Part shown: positions 29,524 to 37,959 of the stretch, piece after piece | Numbering within the stretch: the stretch's first letter is position 1 | How the letters are laid out: each line of letters begins with the position of its first letter | Assembly: GCF_000427445.1 (NCBI RefSeq) | Contig: NZ_KE386496.1 | Span: forward strand, 310,001-374,000 | Origin: Methylocapsa acidiphila B2 | Lineage (GTDB): Bacteria > Pseudomonadota > Alphaproteobacteria > Rhizobiales > Beijerinckiaceae | Direction of reading: 5' to 3' | DNA: 64,000 nt | Program-made: the position numbers and the translations under genes | Notes under the pieces: generated by a model | What the model saw: only the letters and a program-made list of their open reading frames with translations | Told to the model about the DNA's origin: nothing | Databases searched by the model: none

Positions 29524-30144
29524 ATGGATCGCATTCTCGTGCTCGTGCGCCACGGCCAGAGCGAATGGAACATGAAAAATCTGTTCACGGGCTGGAAGGA
29601 TCCGGGTCTCACCGAAAAAGGCGTCGAGGAGGCGCGCACCGCTGGACGCAGCCTGAAGGCGCATGGGCTCGAATTCCGACGCGGCTTCGCGTCCAATCTC
29701 ATCCGCGCGCAGGATACGTTGAAGCTCATTCTCGCGGAGACCGGCGCGCCGAACGTCCAGACGGAACATACGATCGCCCTCAATGAGCGGGACTATGGCG
29801 ATCTCTGTGGGCTCAACAAGGACGACGCGCGAGAAAAATGGGGGGAGAAGCAGGTCCAGCTCTGGCGCAGATCCTATGACGTCTCGCCGCCGGGCGGCGA
29901 AAGCCTGAAGGATACGGTGGCCAGGGTTCTCCCTTATTATATTCAGACTATCCTGCCCGCCGTGCTGCGCGGCGAATGCACGATCGTCTCGGCGCATGGC
30001 AATTCATTGCGGGCGCTGATTATGGTGCTCGACGGACTGAATTCGGAGACGATTCCGACCGTGGAGCTCAAGACCGGGCTGCCAATGGTCTATCGGCTGC
30101 GACCCGATTCGACGGTGGAGACAAAGGACATCCTGGCGCCCTGA
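29524..30144 (+). CDS. gpmA: 2,3-Bisphosphoglycerate-dependent phosphoglycerate mutase
   Basis: Interconverts 3- and 2-phosphoglycerate in glycolysis. The 206-residue product begins [20 protein letters not shown] with the phosphorylated His10, and has the conserved [21 protein letters not shown] and the second His in [12 protein letters not shown]. It is the short form common in alphaproteobacteria. A good ribosome-binding site precedes ATG 29524. The alkB-like gene follows after 23 bp. Confidence 0.95.
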   Translation: MDRILVLVRHGQSEWNMKNLFTGWKDPGLTEKGVEEARTAGRSLKAHGLEFRRGFASNLIRAQDTLKLILAETGAPNVQTEHTIALNERDYGDLCGLNKDDAREKWGEKQVQLWRRSYDVSPPGGESLKDTVARVLPYYIQTILPAVLRGECTIVSAHGNSLRALIMVLDGLNSETIPTVELKTGLPMVYRLRPDSTVETKDILAP

Positions 30145-30167
30145 GGGCGTCGGCTGAGGCGGCTTCA

Positions 30168-30815
30168 ATGCGAGATTTATTCGAGACGGCCGAGGCGCCG
30201 ACGCGAATCGTCCTCGCCCCTGGCCTGATCTATGCGCCGGCCTATGTCGACGAGACGGCGCAACAGGCGCTCGCCGCCGATGTCGCGCAGGTCATCGCTG
30301 CAGCGCCCTGGTTTCAGCCGCGCATGCCGCGCACGGGGCATGCGCTCTCGGTCAAAATGACGAATTGTGGCGCGCTCGGCTGGGTTTCCGATTGCGACGG
30401 CGGCTATCGCTACGAAGCGACCCATCCCGAGACGCGCCGGCCTTGGCCGCCGATTCCCGAGCGCCTCTTGAATATTTGGTGTGAGATGGCGGACGATCCG
30501 CATCCGCCACAAGCCTGCCTGGTCAATTTTTATGACGGCAAGGCGCGCATGGGCCTGCATCAGGATCGCGATGAAGCGGATTTATCCGCGCCTGTCCTTT
30601 CCGTCTCGCTCGGCGATTCCTGTTTGTTCCGCTATGGCCCGCGCCGGAGCGCCGCCGCGAACCGGCTGGAGCTGCGGTCCGGCGACGTTCTTGTGCTCGG
30701 CGGCGCCTCGCGGCTCTATTATCACGGGGTCGACAAGGTTTTCGCCGGCGGTTCGTCGCTCTTGCCAGGGGGCGGGCGGATCAACTTGACTCTACGGCGC
30801 GTCATGCGGCCCTAA
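30168..30815 (+). CDS. alkB: AlkB-like 2-oxoglutarate/Fe(II) dioxygenase
   Basis: Repairs alkylated bases (1-methyladenine, 3-methylcytosine) in DNA or RNA by oxidative demethylation. The 215-residue protein has iron ligands His131, Asp133 (LHQDRDE) and His186 (YYHGVDK), and the 2-oxoglutarate Arg residues in RINLTLRR (Arg204, Arg210). The N-terminal FETAEAPTRIVLAPGL is also typical. Start ATG 30168 lies 23 bp after gpmA, so the genes may share a transcript. Confidence 0.93.
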   Translation: MRDLFETAEAPTRIVLAPGLIYAPAYVDETAQQALAADVAQVIAAAPWFQPRMPRTGHALSVKMTNCGALGWVSDCDGGYRYEATHPETRRPWPPIPERLLNIWCEMADDPHPPQACLVNFYDGKARMGLHQDRDEADLSAPVLSVSLGDSCLFRYGPRRSAAANRLELRSGDVLVLGGASRLYYHGVDKVFAGGSSLLPGGGRINLTLRRVMRP

Positions 30816-31100
30816 GGGGCGTTCCGACCTTTGATCGGAACATTGAACTTTCCCCTGCGATAGCGATTTCGATCCTGGCGGCAGCGCGGGGCGCGCGCGA
30901 TTTGGCGACGGCTCGTTTACGCGTGTGGCCGCCTGCCGCCGATTTTGCACATAGGGCCGCTCCTCGCCGTGAGGCAAAACGTTACATTAATATGACGCGG
31001 GTCCAATGGACACAGGCGCGGGGAAATCAATCCTCGAGCCTATGAGCCGGACGCGACGATTCTTGTTTCCCGGGCTCAATCAGCGCGGAGGCGATGACCG

Positions 31101-31400
31101 ATGATCGACGCCAAGAAAATCGAGGCGCATAAGGCTTCTAAAGATTTTATCAAGCAGCTTGCCGGCTACGGCTTGACGACGGCGGAGATTCTCTACCGTT
31201 TGCCGGATCACCCGCGCTTGCTGCAGACCTATATTTGGCAGGATTACGATATAGCGCCCGATTTTCCGACGCTGATCAAATTCCTGGCTTTCTGGAGACA
31301 GAAGCTAGACGGCCCGCTCCACAGCGTGCGAGTCGGACATTCCAAGCTCATCAAGCCGGCGGAGATCCGCGCCATCGACGGCGAGTTTCGGCTGCATTGA
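31101..31400 (+). CDS. usg: Usg family protein
   Basis: A 99-residue basic cytoplasmic protein of the Usg family of alphaproteobacteria (GYGLTTAEILYRLPDHPRLLQTYIWQDYDIAPDFP is the diagnostic stretch). The name comes from a gene found upstream of tryptophan genes in Caulobacter; no function is established. Here no trp genes are adjacent. ATG 31101 is preceded by GGAGG. It stands alone between alkB and a poorly coding stretch. Confidence 0.85.
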   Translation: MIDAKKIEAHKASKDFIKQLAGYGLTTAEILYRLPDHPRLLQTYIWQDYDIAPDFPTLIKFLAFWRQKLDGPLHSVRVGHSKLIKPAEIRAIDGEFRLH

Positions 31401-32051
31401 GCAATACTTGGACTCGCCCGACGGCGAAAGCCTGCGCCTTAGTTTTCAAGGGACCGCAAGAAGATCCATCGCGGTCTTGACCTCGACAGTCCGCTCTCGG
31501 CGATCGCGTGCAGGATAGCCGCCTTTATCGACATAGTTTTGGAAAATCGTGGCAACTGCCGCAAGGCGTCCAAATGGGCGGCGACAAAACTCGTCAAAGG
31601 CTTTTCCTCGCGTGTGGAGAGGCGGTGGAGCGATTTGGCCTGCGCCGGAAGGAGCTGAGGGAATAGCCGCCGCGCGTCGTCCTGTCGGACGACCGGCCGC
31701 AACCCGGACCGATGCTGTTTACGCGGGCGGTACGACGCCGCCACACCGCCCAGCGTCCTCGCAGAGTTCCGCGCGAATTCGAGAATCTTGCGGTTTCCGA
31801 GTGCCCGATCACCATCCGGCTCACTAGCGCAAGATAATTCGACGCCGGAACTGCGCCGCCGCGGAACCGGGCCGTCGAAACCTAGGGCGACGCCGATCGG
31901 GACTAGGGCGCGGCCTCGGCGGAAGTCGGATCGTTCGTCGCCATGACGGGCTGGGCGGCGACCGCCACCCAAGCGAACGGGCCAACGCGGCTTTTCAGCC
32001 TGCACGGCGTAAAACCGAGACCGGCTCGCGTCGCGCATCCGTTGCTCCACT
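31401..32051. other. Intergenic, about 650 bp, no recognised gene
   Basis: A frame on the minus strand is open from 32224 to 31439. Its last 60 residues (for example LTSFVAAHLDALRQLPRF) look somewhat protein-like, but the rest is Arg/Pro-rich noise and overlaps the small secreted protein gene. I cannot name it. It may be the eroded end of a gene. Confidence 0.4.
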
Positions 32052-32330
32052 CTATCTGTTTGGGATTGGCTTCGCTGTTCTGTCGGGGGCGGGTCCGCTC
32101 TCGACGCCTGGCTTGCCTTCGATTCCAGGCGCGCCGGCCGCGCTTGACGAGCCCCGATAGTCCGGCGACTCGCCGACCGATCGGCCTTCGCTTTGTTTTT
32201 GGATGGCTGGGCTCGGCGCCACATTCGTTCCCGCGGCCGGACCCGTGGTCGAGCCGGCCTCTTGCGCGCTGGCGGCGCCGCAAAGCGCAGCCGACCCTAT
32301 GACGCAACTCATCAGCATGCGAATGAACAT
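32052..32330 (-). CDS. Small exported Gly/Pro/Ser-rich protein
   Basis: A 92-residue product with a clear signal peptide (MLMSCVIGSAALCGAASA, cut before QEAGS). The mature part is polar and low in complexity. GAGGAG lies just before the ATG at 32330, which supports expression. It resembles many small periplasmic proteins of Hyphomicrobiales, but no family can be named. Confidence 0.55.
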   Translation of the reverse strand: MFIRMLMSCVIGSAALCGAASAQEAGSTTGPAAGTNVAPSPAIQKQSEGRSVGESPDYRGSSSAAGAPGIEGKPGVESGPAPDRTAKPIPNR

Positions 32331-32491
32331 TTCACTCCTCCTTTGTCTGGCTGTCGCTTAGACTGCCCGAAGCAGAAGTTTAATTGGCAAGCGAGTTCGA
32401 ATTTGAGGTTTCATTACCGAGATCTCGCGCGCGTTCCCAACGAACGTGACGCCCGAAGATTGGTTGCCGAGAAATAGACATTTTATCTATT

Positions 32492-32537
32492 CAATGCTTT
32501 ACGGAGCCTGAGGCGAAGCAAAGCCTCAAAAGCATTG
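32492..32537 (-). terminator. Long interrupted stem-loop after radC
   Basis: CAATGCTTT (32492-32500) pairs with AAAGCATTG (32529-32537), and inside it TGAGGC (32509-32514) pairs with GCCTCA (32523-32528). An unpaired block of 8 nt lies on one side. The structure begins 10 bp after the radC stop, which fits a transcription terminator for map-radC, although no T-run follows directly. Confidence 0.5.
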
Positions 32538-32546
32538 CGTGGAGCT

Positions 32547-33257
32547 TTAAATCAGCCGCAGGCCCTTCAAGCTCGCATGGCCATGCTTGCCGATAATCAG
32601 ATGATCATGGACCGCGACCTTTAGCGGCTTGCCCACGGCGATGATCTGATGGGTGAGATGAATGTCGTCGGTCGAAGGCTGTGGATCGCCCGATGGATGA
32701 TTATGAACCAGGATGATCGCGGAGGCGCTGAGCTCGAGCGCGCGACGCATGATCTCACGGGGATAGACCGGGGCGTGATCGACCGTGCCGACGCCCTGAA
32801 CCTCGTCGGCGATCAGGACGTTCTTCTTGTCGAGAAAGAGAATTCGAAACTCCTCATGATCGAGGAAGGCCATGGTCGCGCGGCAGTAATCGACCACCGC
32901 CGCGAAGCTCGACATGGTGGGGCGTTTCTCGATCGCAGATTTGGCGAGCCGCTTCGCCGCCGCCTCGACGATCTTCAGTTCGACCACGGCGGCGTCGCCG
33001 AGACCGTCGATTTCGCGAAGCCGCTCCGGACGCGCGGCGATGGCCTCGGCGAAAGAGCCGAAGCGACCGATGAGGGCCTTGGCGAGCGGCTTGACGTCGC
33101 GCCTCGGCATGGCGCGAAAGAGGATGAGCTCGAGAAGCTCGTAGTCCGCTAGGGCGTCGGCGCCGCCCTTATTAAAGCGTTCGCGCAACCGTTCGCGATG
33201 GCCGAGATAATGCGGCGGCTCGCCAGCCGGGTCGGAGCTGGCCGGCGCTTTCGTCAT
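32547..33257 (-). CDS. radC: RadC / MPN-JAMM family protein
   Basis: A 236-residue RadC protein. The N-terminal helix-hairpin-helix part ([14 protein letters not shown]) is followed by a JAMM metalloprotease-like domain with zinc ligands His185, His187 and Asp198 in [14 protein letters not shown]. Despite the name, a DNA-repair role is disputed and no activity is established. Its start overlaps the map stop by 4 bp, so it is translated with methionine aminopeptidase; map-radC is a common alphaproteobacterial pair. Confidence 0.92.
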   Translation of the reverse strand: MTKAPASSDPAGEPPHYLGHRERLRERFNKGGADALADYELLELILFRAMPRRDVKPLAKALIGRFGSFAEAIAARPERLREIDGLGDAAVVELKIVEAAAKRLAKSAIEKRPTMSSFAAVVDYCRATMAFLDHEEFRILFLDKKNVLIADEVQGVGTVDHAPVYPREIMRRALELSASAIILVHNHPSGDPQPSTDDIHLTHQIIAVGKPLKVAVHDHLIIGKHGHASLKGLRLI

Positions 33258-34096
33258 GCGCCTTCCGCAGCGCCGATCTCGTAGGGTGGACGGTGAAGCC
33301 CTTTCGACGAAGCGGTGAACACTTCATAGCCGGTCTCGGTCACGCCGATCGAATGCTCGAACTGGGCCGAGAGGGAACGGTCACGCGTCACGGCGGTCCA
33401 GCCGTCGGAGAGGATCTTCACTTGCGGGCGGCCGAGATTGATCATCGGCTCGATCGTGAAGAACATGCCGGGCTTCAGCATGGCCCCTTCGCCGCGCCGT
33501 CCGTAATGCAGGATATTGGGCTCGTCGTGAAACAGGCGGCCGAGGCCGTGGCCACAAAAATCGCGCACGACAGAGCAGCGCTCCGATTCGGCGTAATCTT
33601 GAATCGCTGCGCCGATGTCGCCGGTCGTCGCGCCGGGCCGCACGACCGCCATGCCGCGCATGAGCGCCTCATAGGTCACCTCGACCAAGCGCTGGGCGCG
33701 GCGGGAAACCTCTCCTACGTAATACATGCGGCTCGAATCGCCATGCCATCCGTCCAGGATGAAAGTGACGTCGATATTGATGATGTCGCCGTCCTTGAGC
33801 GGCTTGTGGTCCGGCATGCCATGGCACACGACATGATTGATCGAGGTGCAAATCGATTTCCGATAGCCGCGATAATCGAGCGGCGCCGGATAGGCGTCAT
33901 GCGCCATTGCGAAATCGAAGACCAGAGCGTCGAGCGCGTCGGTCGTCACCCCGGGGCGGACGTGTTCGGTCAGCATGTCGAGGGCGTCGGCCGCTAAGCG
34001 GCCGACCCGCCGCATTCCGGCGAAGGCCTCTTCTCCGTGCAACTTGATATGGCCGGTCCTGCGGCCGGCGACTTCGACGGCGTCGATGAAGGTCAT
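33254..34096 (-). CDS. map: Methionine aminopeptidase, type I
   Basis: Removes the N-terminal Met from new proteins. All five metal ligands are present at the spacing of the E. coli enzyme: Asp109, Asp120, His183, Glu216 and Glu247. The substrate His is in INHVVCHG. The 280-residue form carries a short N-terminal extension ([20 protein letters not shown]) usual in this group, which fixes the start at 34096. It overlaps radC by 4 bp. Confidence 0.96.
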   Translation of the reverse strand: MTFIDAVEVAGRRTGHIKLHGEEAFAGMRRVGRLAADALDMLTEHVRPGVTTDALDALVFDFAMAHDAYPAPLDYRGYRKSICTSINHVVCHGMPDHKPLKDGDIINIDVTFILDGWHGDSSRMYYVGEVSRRAQRLVEVTYEALMRGMAVVRPGATTGDIGAAIQDYAESERCSVVRDFCGHGLGRLFHDEPNILHYGRRGEGAMLKPGMFFTIEPMINLGRPQVKILSDGWTAVTRDRSLSAQFEHSIGVTETGYEVFTASSKGLHRPPYEIGAAEGA

Positions 34097-34307
34097 TGGT
34101 CTCTTTCCGCGGTCGGCTCGCTGCGGCAGCCTTCCTTGCGCCTCGCCGCCATTGGCGAACGAGGCCTCGGAACGATCCCCATCGACTATGCCGAACGGTT
34201 CTCTGCGCGCCGCGCTCAATGTAAGCGATTGGCGCGCCGAAGCAAGAACGTGCGGCCGAAGGCTCGCCAGGTCGCCGAGCCGCCGTCACTGGCCAGGGCC
34301 ACGCGCG

Positions 34308-34622
34308 TCACAAGGCCACATAAATGAATTTGTCTTTCTTCACAGCCGGAAAATTCTCGCGCAGGGCCTTGGCGATCTTGCCGACGAGCTCCTTGTCGCC
34401 CGCCGCCGACGGTCCGACGAAATCCGTGCCTTGGCTCCAAGTCTCGAAATAGCAATGCAGCGTTTCGTCATAATCCGCGCCGGTCGGGTTGGCGGACTTG
34501 TCCTGCAAGGAGGCGACGCCGTCCTTCGACACTTCCAGGCGCCAATCTCGGTCGTCTTTCACCGAGCCGATCAATTTGGCGAGATCGGCTTCCGACCAAT
34601 CGCTCTTCAGGTCCAACGCCAT
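34308..34622 (-). CDS. Conserved small protein of unknown function
   Basis: A 104-residue acidic cytoplasmic protein (MALDLKSDWSEADLAKLIGSV..., WRLEVSKDGVASLQDKS...). It has no signal peptide, membrane helix or known motif that I can name. The ATG at 34622 has AAGGG at a good distance; a second ATG lies three codons upstream at 34631. It stands alone between map and hom. Confidence 0.65.
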   Translation of the reverse strand: MALDLKSDWSEADLAKLIGSVKDDRDWRLEVSKDGVASLQDKSANPTGADYDETLHCYFETWSQGTDFVGPSAAGDKELVGKIAKALRENFPAVKKDKFIYVAL

Positions 34623-34916
34623 GCTTTTCATCCCTTGCTTCGGCTGCGCCGCGGCCTCTGCGCGCCCCGTCCTCGAACAGGCGCACTCATGCAAAATCGG
34701 TGCAATGCCAAGGCAAGGGCGGCGGAAGCGGGGCGCTCCTTGATCGAGCGGGGAAATTAGGGCAAAGCAACGTCGGCGAGACGGTCCAATGACGGGTCGC
34801 GTCGCGTCGGTCCGATTTCGCTGGTTCCGTCACGAAGCGCGAGAGCGGCGAAAGCCCGAGTCAGCCTGGACTTTGCCCTCGGCCCGGCTTCCTCCAGCCT
34901 TCTGGTTTCGTCAAAT

Positions 34917-36245
34917 ATGCTGCCTTCCCTGCGCGTTGGGATTGCCGGTCTCGGCACAGTCGGCGCCTCTGTCGTCAAGCTGCTCGATCGTCAGGCCGAG
35001 GCGCTCGCGAGCCGGATCGGCCGCGGGATCTCCGTCGTCGGCGTTTCCGCGCGGGATCGCGCGAAGGAGCGCGGCGTGGATTTCGGGCGTTTCGCCTGGT
35101 TCGACGACCCGGTGGCCTTGGCGCGGGCCGAGGAGGTCGATCTCTTCGTCGAGCTGATCGGCGGAGAAGCTGGCGTTGCTCTGGCGGCCGTCGAGGCGGC
35201 TCTTTGCGCCGGCAAATCGGTGGTCACCGCCAACAAGGCGCTGCTCGCCAATCACGGGATGCGCCTTGCCCAGCTCGCCGAGGAAAAAAACGCCGCACTC
35301 GCCTTCGAGGCGTCGGTCGCCGGCGGCATTCCGATCGTCAAGACCTTGCGCGAAGGCCTCGCCGGCAATTCGATCGAGCGCGTCTATGGCATTCTTAACG
35401 GCACCTGCAATTATATTTTGACCCGGATGGAGCTCGAGGGCCTCTCCTTCGAGCAATGTCTGCGCGAAGCGCAAAGCCTCGGCTATGCGGAGGCCGATCC
35501 GACCTTCGACATCGGCGGCTTCGACACGGCGCATAAGCTCGCCATCCTGACCTCGCTGGCGTTTGGAACGGTCATCGATCCGGCGTCGATTGCGATCGAA
35601 GGCATCGCCTCGATCAGCCTCGCCGATCTCGAAGCCGCCGCCGAACTCGGCTATCGGGTCAAGCTCCTCGGCGTTGCGCAGCGCACACCGGAAGGCATCG
35701 AGCAGCGCGTGCATCCGACGATGGTGGAAAAGTCGTCCTCCATCGCGCAGGTGATGGGGGTCACCAATGCGGTGACCATCGACGCCGACGCCGTGCACGA
35801 ATTGACTTTGGTCGGTCCGGGCGCCGGAGGCGAGGCGACGGCCTCGGCGATCGTCGCGGATTTGGCCGATATTGCGCGCGGCGTTCGCTCCGCGCCATTC
35901 GGCCTGCCTGTCGCCTCGCTCACCAAAGCGCCCCAGGCGCCCATGCAACTGCACAAGGGCGGCTATTATATTCGGCTTTCGGTGTTTGACCGACCGGGCG
36001 CGGCGGCGGCGATCGCGACGCGCATGGCGGAGCGGCAAATTTCCCTTGAGAGCATCGTCCAGAGGCGCCGGCCCGGCGCTCACGGCGCCGCGGCCGGCGG
36101 AAATATCGAACCCTCGGGCGCGGTGCCGGTGATCCTCATCACTTATGCGACGCATGAGAAAACCATCCGCCAGGCGCTGGAAGCGGTCGTCGCCGACGGT
36201 TTCTTGGCGGAAAAGCCGCAGGTCATACGCATCGAGCGCGAGTGA
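34917..36245 (+). CDS. hom: Homoserine dehydrogenase
   Basis: Reduces aspartate semialdehyde to homoserine for threonine and methionine synthesis. The 442-residue protein has the NAD(P)-binding GIAGLGTVGASVVKLL, the catalytic Lys region VVTANKALLANHG, GGIPIVKTLREGLAGN, the LNGTCNYIL and EADPTFDIGGFD motifs, and a C-terminal ACT domain (YYIRLSVFDRPGAAAAIAT) that probably gives feedback control by threonine. The family length matches. Confidence 0.96.
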   Translation: MLPSLRVGIAGLGTVGASVVKLLDRQAEALASRIGRGISVVGVSARDRAKERGVDFGRFAWFDDPVALARAEEVDLFVELIGGEAGVALAAVEAALCAGKSVVTANKALLANHGMRLAQLAEEKNAALAFEASVAGGIPIVKTLREGLAGNSIERVYGILNGTCNYILTRMELEGLSFEQCLREAQSLGYAEADPTFDIGGFDTAHKLAILTSLAFGTVIDPASIAIEGIASISLADLEAAAELGYRVKLLGVAQRTPEGIEQRVHPTMVEKSSSIAQVMGVTNAVTIDADAVHELTLVGPGAGGEATASAIVADLADIARGVRSAPFGLPVASLTKAPQAPMQLHKGGYYIRLSVFDRPGAAAAIATRMAERQISLESIVQRRRPGAHGAAAGGNIEPSGAVPVILITYATHEKTIRQALEAVVADGFLAEKPQVIRIERE

Positions 36246-36297
36246 CGGACTGTCTCGTCCTAGGAGTTCGGCGCCGAAGCGAGCTCGTGGCGTCCCA

Positions 36298-37839
36298 TTA
36301 TCGACCTTGGCGGGCGAAGGCCGCGATTTTCTCGCGTTGCGCGGCAAGCGGCGGAGGCCCTGCGGTTGTTTTGGTCGTCTCCTGTTCGTCGATGCGGAAC
36401 TTGGCGACGAGTCGCGCGAGTTCGTCGGTTTCGCCTTTGAGCGAATAGGTGGCCGCGGTCGCCTGCTCGACCATCGCAGCATTTTGCTGCGTTAGCTGAT
36501 CCATCTGGTTGACTGCGATATTTACCTCGTTGAGGCTGCCGGCTTGCTCCTTCGCCGAGGCGGCGATTTCCCCGACGAGCCTGTCCACCCCGGCGACCCG
36601 GTCGATGATTCTTTGCAGCGAGGCGCCCGTCTGCCGCACCAGGTTGACGCCGACGCCGACCTCGGCTGAGCTCGCGGCGATCAAGGCCTTGATTTCCTTG
36701 GCGGCCTCGGCCGAGCGTTGGGCTAAAGCGCGGACCTCTTGCGCAACCACCGCGAAGCCGCGGCCGGCGTCGCCCGCGCGCGCGGCCTCGACCCCGGCGT
36801 TGAGCGCCAGAAGATTGGTTTGAAAAGCGATTTCGTCGATCACGCCGATGATCTTGGAGATCTGCTTCGAGGAGGTTTCGATCTCGCTCATCGCCGCTAC
36901 GGCCTGCCTGACGACGTCTCCTGAGTCCTGGGCGTCCGACTTCATCGTGGCGACGACCTTGGCGGCGTCCAACGCGCCGGCCGCGGTCTGCTTCACGCTG
37001 GCGGTTAGTTGCTCCATCGCCGCTGCGGTCTGCTCGAGATTCGCCGCTTGTTTCTCGGTCCGCCGCGACAAATCATCGGAGGCCTGGGCGATCTCTTCCG
37101 CTCCGCTCTTGAGGCCTTGCGAAGATTTCGCGACGGCTGCGATCGCTTCGCGCAGCCTGCCGACAGCTGCATTGAAATCGAGTTTGAGCTGCTGAAATTC
37201 AGCTGCGAGGTCGGCGTCGATGCGCGACGCAAGATCGCCGGCCGCGAGGCGGGCGAGAGCCTTAGCCGTCGCGGCCATGGCCTCCTCGGTCCGGCGCTCC
37301 GCCTCCTGCCTTGCCGCCTCGGCGCGGCGACGCTCTTCGTCGAGCGCTTCCAGATAGCTCGAGATCGCGTAATCCATATCCAACATGACGGCTTTCATGA
37401 GCGCCGATAGAGAGTGGGCCATGCCCTCGGGGCCGGACCGCGTCCGCTGCAACAGACCCGGCCATTGGTCCTTTACAAGCGCATGGATCAGGCTCTCCGT
37501 CACAAGGGCGTAGCCGCCAACGTACCACCGCGGCTCGAGGCCGAGGCGCGCATGCGTTTGCCCGATCGCTTTGACGGCCCGAACGTAGGTCTCGCCGTAA
37601 TCGGCGGCGGCGATGATCTCCCAATGCTGTTCCTGGCGGCTCTTCGCGCTCGCCATATGGGAATCGTCGCGAAAAAACCTGCGCGTGTCAGGCGCTTCGC
37701 GCACCTTGGCGTAGAAGGCGCCGAGCGCGGGTCCTATGGCGGCGGCGATCAGCGGCTTGAGATCGCGCATCGACGCTTTCGTCTTCTCGTCGAAATTTAG
37801 AAAATCCAAACGTTGCTGCAGCGGATCTTGCGCGCTCAT
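36298..37839 (-). CDS. Globin-coupled methyl-accepting chemotaxis protein (soluble)
   Basis: A 513-residue oxygen-sensor chemoreceptor. Residues 1 to about 160 form a HemAT-like sensor globin with likely proximal heme ligand His96 in GQTHARLGLEPRWYVGGY. After a linker with a HAMP-like stretch (LARLAAGDLASRI) comes a signalling domain with the hairpin tip EIAFQTNLLALNAGVEAARAG that contacts CheA/CheW. There is no membrane segment, so it acts in the cytoplasm. No che genes are adjacent; it must work with a cluster elsewhere. The C-terminus has no obvious CheR pentapeptide. Confidence 0.93.
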   Translation of the reverse strand: MSAQDPLQQRLDFLNFDEKTKASMRDLKPLIAAAIGPALGAFYAKVREAPDTRRFFRDDSHMASAKSRQEQHWEIIAAADYGETYVRAVKAIGQTHARLGLEPRWYVGGYALVTESLIHALVKDQWPGLLQRTRSGPEGMAHSLSALMKAVMLDMDYAISSYLEALDEERRRAEAARQEAERRTEEAMAATAKALARLAAGDLASRIDADLAAEFQQLKLDFNAAVGRLREAIAAVAKSSQGLKSGAEEIAQASDDLSRRTEKQAANLEQTAAAMEQLTASVKQTAAGALDAAKVVATMKSDAQDSGDVVRQAVAAMSEIETSSKQISKIIGVIDEIAFQTNLLALNAGVEAARAGDAGRGFAVVAQEVRALAQRSAEAAKEIKALIAASSAEVGVGVNLVRQTGASLQRIIDRVAGVDRLVGEIAASAKEQAGSLNEVNIAVNQMDQLTQQNAAMVEQATAATYSLKGETDELARLVAKFRIDEQETTKTTAGPPPLAAQREKIAAFARQGR

Positions 37840-37959
37840 TATTTTTCCTGTCAGATCGTGTGAAATAGAATTCCATGATCGCCTGACGAGAAATCAGTCA
37901 TGTAGATTGCGCGAAACTGTCGCTGACGGCTTTTGATCAGCCTCGCGCTTGTGCTGGAA

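Noticed and set aside
31439-32224. A 261-residue protein on the minus strand
   Set aside because: Most of it is Arg/Pro-rich and overlaps a small gene with a clean signal peptide and good ribosome-binding site. Only the last 60 residues look protein-like.
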